Below the pieces are notes generated by a model. That model saw only the letters and a program-made list of their open reading frames with translations, had not been told where the DNA came from and did not search any database. DNA of 64,000 nucleotides from JALOLV01 sp046295175 (GTDB lineage: Bacteria > Bacteroidota > Bacteroidia > Cytophagales > Spirosomataceae), in contig JBKBNY010000006.1 of the NCBI GenBank assembly GCA_046295175.1, positions 1-64,000 on the forward strand, given 5' to 3'. A program made the translations under genes and the position numbers. The first letter of the stretch is position 1. Every line of letters begins with the position of its first letter. Below are positions 33,937-42,344 of the stretch, in pieces.

Positions 33937-35664
33937 ATGTATAGACAAGTTCTGACCATTTTGATGGTTCTATTATTTTATTCTGCAATTGCACAGCAGG
34001 AAGCGGAGTTCCCTCTCAAAAAACTGCCTCTCGAAAGTTGGAAATTGGATGGTTCTAAGTGGCAAAAAGCAAAGAATTTTACCATCTTCCCCAATTTGAA
34101 TGGTTCTAAAAAAGCAAAGTTGGAATCTGGCGATGAGATTTTATTTGCAAAAGATGGTGCAGGGCTGATAAGTTCAAACGTTAGCACAAAAGATGTAAAA
34201 TTACGTTTTGAATTTGCTCTTGGTGATAATTCACAGAATGTTATCTTTCTTCAAGGCAAATATGGCATTGATTTGAGTAATTCTTATTCAAATCCGAATT
34301 TTACAACTGGTGGCGTAATCAAAGCCGATGGTGGTAAAACATTACCCTACAAAAATGCTTGCAAAGCAACTGGGCTTTGGCAAAAAATGGAAATTGTATT
34401 CTCAACTGCACAAAAAAACTTTCCTGCTTCGATTGAAAAAGTTGTTTTGAATGGAATTGTGATTCAACAAAACTATTTGATGGCATCACCGAGCAAAGAT
34501 TCTCCTGCCTCAGATGCTTCTTTCTCTATTTCAAATATCGGTGGTGCAATTGCTATCAGAAATATCGAATATTTATCATTTGAGGTCGGTAATCCGATAA
34601 CCTTGAGCGATTTGTCATACACTATACAAGAAACCAACGATTGGGACCGTACTTTTGAAGTCAAAGATACACCTTTGGTAAATGGTAAATCAAAAGAATT
34701 GACATCGGAAATCCAGACTAATTTTAAGCGTTATATTCTCACCTATTCGGGGAAAATGAATGTTAGCAAAGCGGATAAATATGCTCTGACGATTGATTAT
34801 ATGGGTGTTGGTAATCTAAAAATTGATGGAAAAGATGTAGTAGGTTCTAAAGAATATCTTTATCGTATTCCACAAACAAAATTGATTGAATTAAGTGCAG
34901 GTGAACATACTTTTGAGTATCGTTATCAAAGAATTTGGTGGAGGCCAGCATTAGGATTATTCGTTTCGAGTGCCGAGATTAGACCTTATGCCCTGCATCC
35001 TGTAAGTTCGTTGCCCGACCCTGACCCCGTTGGAGGGATTTATGTCAATCCACTTACTGGTAAGGCTGAGATGATTCGTTCATTTGTTATGTTTGAAGGT
35101 AAAAAAAGAACACACGTTATTTCGGTTGGTACTCCACAAAAAATTAATTATTCGTTCGATTTGAATCAAGGAACTTTACTTAATGTTTGGAGAGGAAACT
35201 TTGCCAATGTTACCGAAATGTGGCATGAAAGAGGTGAGCCTCAACTACTCATGTCAGACGGTCTCACAACAAATTGGGACGGAAAACCACCGTTTGTTTT
35301 AGATAGTGATGCTTCGAAAGATAGTTTGGATGCTTACAAAGAATTGACATTTAAAGGTTATAAACTTGATGCTCAAGGTATTCCTACATTTAATTATGAC
35401 TACCGAGGTGCATCCATTAGCCAGAAGTTTTCGGCATCGGGTAATGGTTTGATTTGCGAGATTAATTCATCCAATGCCAATAACTTAAATTACAAAATCG
35501 CTGAGGGGTCGTCAATAATGGAAATTGAAAAAGGACTTTATTTAGTAGATGATAAATACCTAAACCTTGACCCTAAAGTCAAACCAATAGTGAGAGATAA
35601 TAAAAAAGGAAAAGAAATTTTATTACCACTTAATGCTACAATTAGTTATACAATCAATTGGTAA
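33937..35664 (+). CDS. Secreted protein with DUF1080/LamG-like and PA14-like domains
   Basis: 575 residues with a signal peptide ending near AIAQQ. The first half (about 25-215) is beta-rich and looks like the DUF1080 / 3-keto-disaccharide hydrolase or concanavalin-like fold (KLRFEFALGD, LWQKMEIVFS). A PA14-like domain follows (about 245-345: YSGKMNVSKADKYALTIDY, RYQRIWWRPALGLFV). The C-terminal 200 residues are beta-rich and unassigned. There is no CxxCH. The protein probably binds or cleaves a glycan outside the cell. The propeller-cupredoxin gene starts 7 bp after its stop, so the two are co-expressed. Confidence 0.75.
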   Translation: MYRQVLTILMVLLFYSAIAQQEAEFPLKKLPLESWKLDGSKWQKAKNFTIFPNLNGSKKAKLESGDEILFAKDGAGLISSNVSTKDVKLRFEFALGDNSQNVIFLQGKYGIDLSNSYSNPNFTTGGVIKADGGKTLPYKNACKATGLWQKMEIVFSTAQKNFPASIEKVVLNGIVIQQNYLMASPSKDSPASDASFSISNIGGAIAIRNIEYLSFEVGNPITLSDLSYTIQETNDWDRTFEVKDTPLVNGKSKELTSEIQTNFKRYILTYSGKMNVSKADKYALTIDYMGVGNLKIDGKDVVGSKEYLYRIPQTKLIELSAGEHTFEYRYQRIWWRPALGLFVSSAEIRPYALHPVSSLPDPDPVGGIYVNPLTGKAEMIRSFVMFEGKKRTHVISVGTPQKINYSFDLNQGTLLNVWRGNFANVTEMWHERGEPQLLMSDGLTTNWDGKPPFVLDSDASKDSLDAYKELTFKGYKLDAQGIPTFNYDYRGASISQKFSASGNGLICEINSSNANNLNYKIAEGSSIMEIEKGLYLVDDKYLNLDPKVKPIVRDNKKGKEILLPLNATISYTINW

Positions 35665-35671
35665 TTTAGAA

Positions 35672-37648
35672 ATGAAAAAGACACTAACATATATTTTTGT
35701 TTTATTCGGTAGTTTGGTTTTTGCTCAAAAACCATTATCGGAGGATGATTTTTATAAAATCGTTACTTTACCAACTCCAGAAGGTATTGAACTCGAAATT
35801 GGTGGAATCGCACCAATGCCCGATGGTCGTTTGGCGGCTTGTACACGTAGAGGTGATGTTTGGTTGATTTCGAATCCTTATATGAAAGGAAATACAACTC
35901 CAACCTACAAAAAGTTTGCGACCGGTTTACACGAACCCCTTGGATTGGCTTATATCAATAATCAAATTTGGGCTACTCAACGAGGGGAAGTAACAATTCT
36001 GAAAGATAATGATGGCGATGAAGTGGCTGATGAGTACCAGTCGTTTTACAAATGGCCGCTTTCGGGTAATTATCACCAATATAGCTACGGGCCAGTTCCA
36101 TTACCCGATGGAAATATGTTATTCACCTTAAATTTGGACTGGATTGGACGCGGTGCTTCACAGTCGAAATGGCGTGGATGGATGTTAAAAATTAGTCCAG
36201 ATGGTAAAATGACCCCGTGGGCAACGGGTTTGCGTTCCCCAGCAGGTTTTGGAATAAATAAAGCTGGAGATATTTTCTACGGTGAAAATCAAGGTGATTG
36301 GGTTGGTTCTGGGCGTGTAACCCATTTAGAATATGGCGATATGGCCGGTAATCCGCAAGGGCTTTTGTGGTCGGGTGAACCTGAGTCAAGCACTAAACTT
36401 AAATTTAGTGATGTACCAGATACGGGTGAGCCACTCTATGATGTTGCTAAGCGAGTAAAAGGAATAAAACCACCTGCTGTTTGGTTTCCGCATACTTTAA
36501 TGGGGATTTCGACATCGGATATTATTGAAGACAATTCGGGTGGCGTTTTCGGACCTTTTGAAGGGCAAATGTTCGTTGGTGACCAAGGGCACAGTAAAGT
36601 GATGCGTATGCAACTCGAAAAAGTAAAAGGAGTTTACCAAGGGGCTTGTTTTCCGTTCAGAGAGGGTTTTCAGTCAGGTATTTTACGTATGCGTTGGGGA
36701 CTTGATGGTTCGATGTTTGTCGGTATGACGAGCCGTGGTTGGGCTTCTACTGGAAAAGATAAATTTGGTTTGCAAAGATTAGTTTGGACTGGAAAAATGC
36801 CATTCGAGATAAAAGCAATCAAATCAATGCCTGATGGATTTTTGTTAGAATTTACTCAACCAGTTGATAAGTCTTCCGCACTCGATGCCGATAATTACAA
36901 AACCAATAGTTTTACATACAAATACCACCATTATTACGGAAGCCCAATAATCAATGCCAAACAACTCAAAATCAAGGGTATTCAAGTGGCCGAAGATGGT
37001 ATGAGTGTTCGATTAGCTATTGATTCATTAAGGTTAGGTTACATCCACGAAATTAGAGCAGAAGGCTTACAAAATACTGATAAACAGCCATTATTGCATG
37101 CTTTTGGATATTATACACTTAATCAAATCAATGATGCGGCTGCTCCGATGGATTTAACTAAATATGCAGTTGCCGAGAAGAAGAAAGAAGAACACGAGCA
37201 TCATAATATGGCAATTGTGACGGATGTAAAATCAGTCAAGAGAGTAAATGAAATGCCTGCTTCATGGAATGGAAATGTTGACCAAACAATAACAATCGGT
37301 ACAAAACCAGGTTTGAAATTTGATATTCAACGTGTTCAAGTTAAAGCTGGAAGCAAAGTAAGATTGGTATTCAATAACAATGATGACATGCTCCATAATT
37401 TACTGATTGTTAAGCCAAATATGGTAAATAAAGTTGGTGAAGCTGCATTTAATTTGGGGCTTGAAGGAGAGAAGAAGGCCTTTGTACCAGATTTGGATGA
37501 AGTACTTTATCATACTGGTTTGCTTCAACCAGAATCAACTGAGAGTATATATTTTACAGCTCCAACCAAAACTGGTGATTATACATTTGTTTGTACTTTT
37601 CCGGGGCATTATACTTTGATGCAAGGAATAATTAGAGTAGTAAAATAA
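35672..37648 (+). CDS. Secreted PVC-type propeller protein with C-terminal cupredoxin domain
   Basis: 658 residues from MKKTLTYIFVLFGSLVFAQ, a signal peptide; the longer reading overlaps the previous gene. The propeller (about 25-400) resembles glucose/sorbosone dehydrogenases and contains MFVGDQGHSKVMRMQL and GACFPFREGFQSGILRMRWG. A beta domain (about 400-490) is followed by a linker with HEHHNM (about 508-514). The type-1 copper domain has H575, C641, H646 and M650 in azurin spacing. No CxxCH motif is present. It is a smaller paralogue of the giant protein at 18934-22587, lacking ThuA, HEAT and CARDB parts. It is probably a periplasmic or surface sugar dehydrogenase, co-transcribed with the DUF1080/PA14-like gene. 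Confidence 0.85.
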   Translation: MKKTLTYIFVLFGSLVFAQKPLSEDDFYKIVTLPTPEGIELEIGGIAPMPDGRLAACTRRGDVWLISNPYMKGNTTPTYKKFATGLHEPLGLAYINNQIWATQRGEVTILKDNDGDEVADEYQSFYKWPLSGNYHQYSYGPVPLPDGNMLFTLNLDWIGRGASQSKWRGWMLKISPDGKMTPWATGLRSPAGFGINKAGDIFYGENQGDWVGSGRVTHLEYGDMAGNPQGLLWSGEPESSTKLKFSDVPDTGEPLYDVAKRVKGIKPPAVWFPHTLMGISTSDIIEDNSGGVFGPFEGQMFVGDQGHSKVMRMQLEKVKGVYQGACFPFREGFQSGILRMRWGLDGSMFVGMTSRGWASTGKDKFGLQRLVWTGKMPFEIKAIKSMPDGFLLEFTQPVDKSSALDADNYKTNSFTYKYHHYYGSPIINAKQLKIKGIQVAEDGMSVRLAIDSLRLGYIHEIRAEGLQNTDKQPLLHAFGYYTLNQINDAAAPMDLTKYAVAEKKKEEHEHHNMAIVTDVKSVKRVNEMPASWNGNVDQTITIGTKPGLKFDIQRVQVKAGSKVRLVFNNNDDMLHNLLIVKPNMVNKVGEAAFNLGLEGEKKAFVPDLDEVLYHTGLLQPESTESIYFTAPTKTGDYTFVCTFPGHYTLMQGIIRVVK

Positions 37649-37666
37649 TTATATATTTGAACATTC

Positions 37667-37702
37667 AAAAAGGCGAAGAAAATCAATTTCTTCGCCTTTT
37701 TT
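37667..37702. terminator. Bidirectional terminator between convergent genes
   Basis: AAAAAGGCGAAGAAA and TTTCTTCGCCTTTTT form a perfect 15-bp stem with T-runs on both strands. It ends the cupredoxin operon on the plus strand and the T9SS-protein gene on the minus strand. Confidence 0.85.
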
Positions 37703-39902
37703 ATTTGATAAGGTAAATTACTCCATTCTTATTTTTTATTTCTGTTTTGTTGTCTTTGACGATTTTGGCTTCAATCTCAAATAAATATGTGCCATTTTCT
37801 GCATTTTTACCATCCCATGTTTCAATCGTATCGGCATTAAACTTTAGATTCTTCATCGAGTAAACTTCAGCTCCCCAACGATTCTTTATCACCAAATCTA
37901 TTGATTCAATTCCTCCTCCGTAGATTTTTAAAATATCGTTTTCACCATCATTATTTGGTGTAAAAGCCTCTGGAACATACAAGTTAAAACAATCATCAAT
38001 TACTTCGATTTTTGATTCATTTACACAATTTTTTTGGTTTGTAATGGTAACCTGATAAATATCTGGTTGATTGACAGTAATTGAACTTTGAGAATTTAGG
38101 AAAATACTATTAGATGTTTCCCATTCATAATTAACAGTTTCGTTTGTTTTTGCCTCAAGTTTTAAATCGCCATTATTGAAACAATAGCTTATTTGTGGTT
38201 CTAAATTGATAAACTGTGGCTTCGATATAATTTTTATGTTTATTGAATCTGGTGGACTTAGACAATTGTTTCCCGTAATTTGTGTTGCGAAGAAAGTAAT
38301 TTGCTTTTGCGAATTACTCGAAATTTGTGGTTTGAATGAATTGTCGGTTGAAATGACATTTTTTAATGGTTTTTCATTGTACCATTTGATTTGGTTTCCA
38401 ACTACATTTAAAGCTACTTTGGTTTCACCATCACAAATTTCAGTAATTGATTTATCAATTTGAGGTGGAGGGATTACAATTGATGGTATGACATTCAACT
38501 TTTCAGATTTATCTTCTTTACATCCCGATTCTTCTCTAACGATTAGTGAATAATTCCCTTGATTTTGAACAATTAATGTATCGGCATTAGCATTTGGGAT
38601 TGGGTTATTCTCAAAAAACCATTGATAAATTATTTTCTTTGAAGGGTCGAAACCTTGAGCAGTAGATGAAAGAACATCATTACATCCATTGGTATTTGGT
38701 TTGACTTTTATTTCAACCTTTGTAAGCTTTGCTGGAATTGTCTTCGATAAATAATAACCTGCTTTTTTACCATTTAACGAAACGGCATTTTTTTGAAAAT
38801 TGCACGAAAGTCCTTCATTATCAGGGTTTTGAATTATGGATAATGAAGTTTCAGCATTCAACGAAACATAAATTTTATTATCAGGCCCTAATTGCAAGTC
38901 GCAAATGTACAAATGTGTATTTCCGAACGGATTTCCAGTTGTTATTTGATAAAATCTATCGCCAATAAGCTTTGATGAACCATCCGAAATTTTGAATTGA
39001 TAAAGTTGACTAAAATAATCATCGCTCACCGTTCCATTGAGTATTCGGTAAAATCTTGAAAGGTAAATCAATGAGCCATTTGGTGAAAATTCAACTCCTA
39101 AAACGTTGCTCGATGGGTTTTGGCTGATGTAAAAGGTCTGAATTTGTGATTTAACTTTGCCAGTTTGATTATCAAACCCAAAAATTTCAAGATTTGGATT
39201 ATTTGCAGAAGGATTTGGTTGTGCTAATGCAATTCTACTGCCATCGAGAGATGCACTTATTTGCGAACCAATTTTATATGAGTTGTAGATGCCCCCGTTT
39301 TTTGTACCAATCTCAGTATTGACCGAACTCGATGAAATTCCGTTATTATCGAGCAAGAATGATTTAAAACGATTGGAATCGTATTCGTGTGTTAGAAGCC
39401 AGAAAAACTTTTGGTTACAATGTCTTATGATTTCAATACTGTTGATGACTTTATCGGTCAGAATCTTATTTGTTTCGATTAAGCCACCTTCACCTGCGTT
39501 CAGTCTTTTATCTAAGATGCTGTAAACCAATTGATTAGAAGACCCAATTTGATAAATAAATTTAAAAAAGTAGAAAAGATTTTCATCTTCTGGTTTCGGA
39601 ACGATGTAGGTTTTCTCGAAACCATTGGCTATGATTCCTAAATTATTTGCACCAGGAACAATTCTGTGAAATTTATTCCAAATGGTATTTCCATCAAAGT
39701 AAAATTGAAGATTTCCGTTATCATCAGAAATAGTTGAAGTACCACCCTGATTTTGATTTGTTTGACCATTGGTCAAAGCACCACTATTGAAGTTAAAACC
39801 AGCATTTTCGCCAAAATACCAATTGTCTCCTCTTTTATCATATCTTACTTGCGAATAAGATAAAAGAGGAAGCAAGATTAGTAATTTCGACAAGAATTTC
39901 AT
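37701..39902 (-). CDS. T9SS-secreted protein with gliding-motility type C-terminal domain
   Basis: 733 residues with a signal peptide ending at LLSYSQ. The first 400 residues start VRYDKRGDNWYFGENAGFNF and repeat short beta units that resemble a propeller. Two PKD/Ig-like domains follow (about 405-620). The last 95 residues carry the type B T9SS sorting domain (CHU_C), with PEAFTPNNDGENDILKI (about 639-655), the NRWGAEVY motif and the WDGKNAENGTYLF segment. It is exported by the type IX system and attached to the surface or released. Its start overlaps the PolX-like gene stop by 4 bp (ATGA). Confidence 0.9.
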   Translation of the reverse strand: MKFLSKLLILLPLLSYSQVRYDKRGDNWYFGENAGFNFNSGALTNGQTNQNQGGTSTISDDNGNLQFYFDGNTIWNKFHRIVPGANNLGIIANGFEKTYIVPKPEDENLFYFFKFIYQIGSSNQLVYSILDKRLNAGEGGLIETNKILTDKVINSIEIIRHCNQKFFWLLTHEYDSNRFKSFLLDNNGISSSSVNTEIGTKNGGIYNSYKIGSQISASLDGSRIALAQPNPSANNPNLEIFGFDNQTGKVKSQIQTFYISQNPSSNVLGVEFSPNGSLIYLSRFYRILNGTVSDDYFSQLYQFKISDGSSKLIGDRFYQITTGNPFGNTHLYICDLQLGPDNKIYVSLNAETSLSIIQNPDNEGLSCNFQKNAVSLNGKKAGYYLSKTIPAKLTKVEIKVKPNTNGCNDVLSSTAQGFDPSKKIIYQWFFENNPIPNANADTLIVQNQGNYSLIVREESGCKEDKSEKLNVIPSIVIPPPQIDKSITEICDGETKVALNVVGNQIKWYNEKPLKNVISTDNSFKPQISSNSQKQITFFATQITGNNCLSPPDSINIKIISKPQFINLEPQISYCFNNGDLKLEAKTNETVNYEWETSNSIFLNSQSSITVNQPDIYQVTITNQKNCVNESKIEVIDDCFNLYVPEAFTPNNDGENDILKIYGGGIESIDLVIKNRWGAEVYSMKNLKFNADTIETWDGKNAENGTYLFEIEAKIVKDNKTEIKNKNGVIYLIK

Positions 39903-41593
39903 TTCGGATGTTTTTTGACCAAATAATTTTCGATTTCTGATAAAGATAACGAATTAAATGTCATTTTGGTTGTGAGTCCTCCTTTTCGAGCAACCGCAAC
40001 ACCGTAGTGCATATCTAAAAAACCATCCATTTCGTGAGCATCTGGATTGATACTCAACATCACATTTTTTTCGATACAATACTGAATCCAACGCCAATCT
40101 AAATCTAATCGGTATGGACTCGCATTGATTTCAATCACAACATTTTTCTCAGAACAAGCATCAATAATTGTCTTATAATCAATCGGATAACCTTGTCTTG
40201 AAAGTAATAAACGACCGGTTGGATGTCCTAAAATTGTTGTGTAAGGATTCTCAATTGCCCTCAATAATCGGTCAGTTGCTTTTGTGATATTCATATTGAG
40301 ATTTGAATGTACAGACGCAACAACATAATCGAAGGTTGCTAACACTTCATCTGGATAATCGAGCGAACCATCTCCCAAAATATCTGACTCAATGCCTTTT
40401 AAAACCTTGAAATTGATACCCGATTCTTTAAATTTATTGTTGATTTTATCAATTTCTTCGTGTTGTTGAAAAACTCGACTCGTCAATAACCCATTGGCAT
40501 AAGCAGCAGACTGTGAGTGGTCGGCAATTCCAAAATACTCAAAACCTAATTCTCGGCAGTGATTTGCCATTTGTTCAAGTGTATGTCTTCCGTCTGAGTA
40601 CGTAGAGTGGTTATGTAAGATTCCTTTTAGTGAATCCCAAGTTACCAACTCTTCATTTTGGTGATTTTTAACCCATTCAAATTCACCCCAGCCTTCTCGC
40701 ATTTCGGGTAAAATGTAAGGGCTTCCAAACTTTTCATAAACCTGATTGTCATCTTCAAAAACCGTTGTCGATGCAAGTGCCATCAAAGTTTGTCCATTTT
40801 GATTTCTTTGTTTTAAATGGTCTTCACTTGCCGAATACAAGAATTTTTTATTAATAAATTGATTTTCGGGTACTTGTATAATTTCGATATTTATTTGATT
40901 ATCAGCAAATTTACCTCGCCAGATAAATGGAGATGATTCGGTCTGTGATTTTGTAAATAATAGATTTTCAATTATTTGTTTTGGAGAGGATGAAAAAGGA
41001 GCAATAAATTGTAAACAATCAACAGTTTCAGATTTACGGATGATTTGACCCGTTATTTCAATTATTTCAAATTCTTTTTTTAGTTCTTCAAAAACAATAT
41101 TCGCCAATACTTCGGCTTTGTCCATCCGCAATTTACCCGCCTGACTTTGTACAAAAATGAGCGATTCGAGGATACTTGCTTGAGTTTTTTCGCCAAAACC
41201 TTTGATTTTAGCTATTGAGCCATTTTCACAAGCAATTTGCAAGTCATTGAGGTTGTCGATTCCCAACTCTTTCCAGATTACTTTGATTTTTTTAGCTCCA
41301 ATACCCTTGATTTTAAACATTTGAAGCACACCTTCGGGGGTTTTGGCGAGTAAATCGTCGAGGTCTTTTGATGCACCTGCCTTAACCATTTCAAGGATTT
41401 TAGTGGCCATCATTTTGCCAACTCCTTGAATCTGAGTCAAATCACTAAATGACAAATTAGCGATTTCTCCAGTAAATTTATCAAGATTAAATGAAGCGTT
41501 GTTGTATGTTTTTATCAAAAAATCATCGCCATCGTGCAATTCCAACAGTTTTGCAGTTAATTCGAGCGAGTCAATGATGTCGGAGTTTGTCAT
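39899..41593 (-). CDS. polX: PolX-like protein with HhH and PHP domains, degenerate polymerase site
   Basis: 564 residues, close to the usual 570. Helix-hairpin-helix motifs are at about 55-66 (IQGVGKMMATKI), 95-107 (IKGIGAKKIKVIW) and 130-142 (IKGFGEKTQASIL). The polymerase palm motif, normally GSxRRGxxxxxDxD, reads TGQIIRKSETVDCLQF (about 181-196), so the Gly-Ser and the second Asp are lost. The PHP nuclease domain looks intact: GILHNHSTYSDG (about 326-337), FGIADHSQSA, ASVHSN, ILGHPTG, EINASP and INPDAH. It probably acts as an exonuclease or AP endonuclease in base-excision repair rather than as a polymerase. Translation is coupled to the T9SS gene. Confidence 0.88.
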   Translation of the reverse strand: MTNSDIIDSLELTAKLLELHDGDDFLIKTYNNASFNLDKFTGEIANLSFSDLTQIQGVGKMMATKILEMVKAGASKDLDDLLAKTPEGVLQMFKIKGIGAKKIKVIWKELGIDNLNDLQIACENGSIAKIKGFGEKTQASILESLIFVQSQAGKLRMDKAEVLANIVFEELKKEFEIIEITGQIIRKSETVDCLQFIAPFSSSPKQIIENLLFTKSQTESSPFIWRGKFADNQINIEIIQVPENQFINKKFLYSASEDHLKQRNQNGQTLMALASTTVFEDDNQVYEKFGSPYILPEMREGWGEFEWVKNHQNEELVTWDSLKGILHNHSTYSDGRHTLEQMANHCRELGFEYFGIADHSQSAAYANGLLTSRVFQQHEEIDKINNKFKESGINFKVLKGIESDILGDGSLDYPDEVLATFDYVVASVHSNLNMNITKATDRLLRAIENPYTTILGHPTGRLLLSRQGYPIDYKTIIDACSEKNVVIEINASPYRLDLDWRWIQYCIEKNVMLSINPDAHEMDGFLDMHYGVAVARKGGLTTKMTFNSLSLSEIENYLVKKHPK

Positions 41594-41657
41594 TTCTAAA
41601 TTTTGAGTTGATATAAACCCAAATTTCAGAAGATTTACGCAAAGATGAAAATATTAT

Positions 41658-42344
41658 TTATTCACAGATAAAATTATAGCCAACGCCTTTAATTGTCATT
41701 ATTTCTATACTGGGGTCATCTTTAAAATATTCACGTAGTTTTGTAATATAGACATCCAAATTTCGCGAGTTGAAAAAAGAATCATCGCCCCAGATTTTCA
41801 TTAAAATATCTTTTCTGTTTACTGTAAAGTTTCTGTTTTCGACCAATATTTTCAGTAATTCAGACTCTCGATGCGATAATTTTTTGATGACTTCGCCGTT
41901 TCTTAATTCGTATTTTTGTGGGTAAAACTCAAACTTACCTATGTTGGTTGTTGAATTTGTAGTAACTGTTTTGCGATTGGTCAAAGCCAATAGATTATTT
42001 ATTCTTATTATCAATTCTTCCATGCTAAAAGGCTTACGGATATAGTCATTTCCTCCTGATTGAAAGCCTTTTAGAACATCTTCGGTTTGGGTTTTAGCAG
42101 TTAGGTAAATAATTGGAATTGATGGATTTATCTGTCGAATTTCTCCGCCTGCGGTAAATCCATCTTTACTCGGAAGCATAACATCAAGTACACAAATTTC
42201 TGGTTTAAAATCTGAGAATGCCGCAACAATATCTTTTCCATCAGCAAGCATTTTTACTTCAAAATCCCTACTTTCAAGGCTTTCTTTTACGATTTTACCT
42301 AAAAAAGGCTCGTCTTCGGCATATAAAACTTTGGTTTTCTTCAT
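41658..42344 (-). CDS. OmpR/PhoB-family response regulator
   Basis: 228 residues. The receiver has the acidic pair E10-D11, the phosphorylation site D54 in CVLDVMLPSKDG, and the conserved Thr and Lys in YLTAKT and IRKPFS. The C-terminal winged-helix domain (about 128-226) contains LSHRESELLKILVENRN and RNLDVYITKLREYF. It is the partner of the histidine kinase gene upstream; their reading frames overlap by 4 bp. It probably activates envelope or stress genes, possibly including the divergent GLPGLI gene. Confidence 0.93.
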   Translation of the reverse strand: MKKTKVLYAEDEPFLGKIVKESLESRDFEVKMLADGKDIVAAFSDFKPEICVLDVMLPSKDGFTAGGEIRQINPSIPIIYLTAKTQTEDVLKGFQSGGNDYIRKPFSMEELIIRINNLLALTNRKTVTTNSTTNIGKFEFYPQKYELRNGEVIKKLSHRESELLKILVENRNFTVNRKDILMKIWGDDSFFNSRNLDVYITKLREYFKDDPSIEIMTIKGVGYNFICE

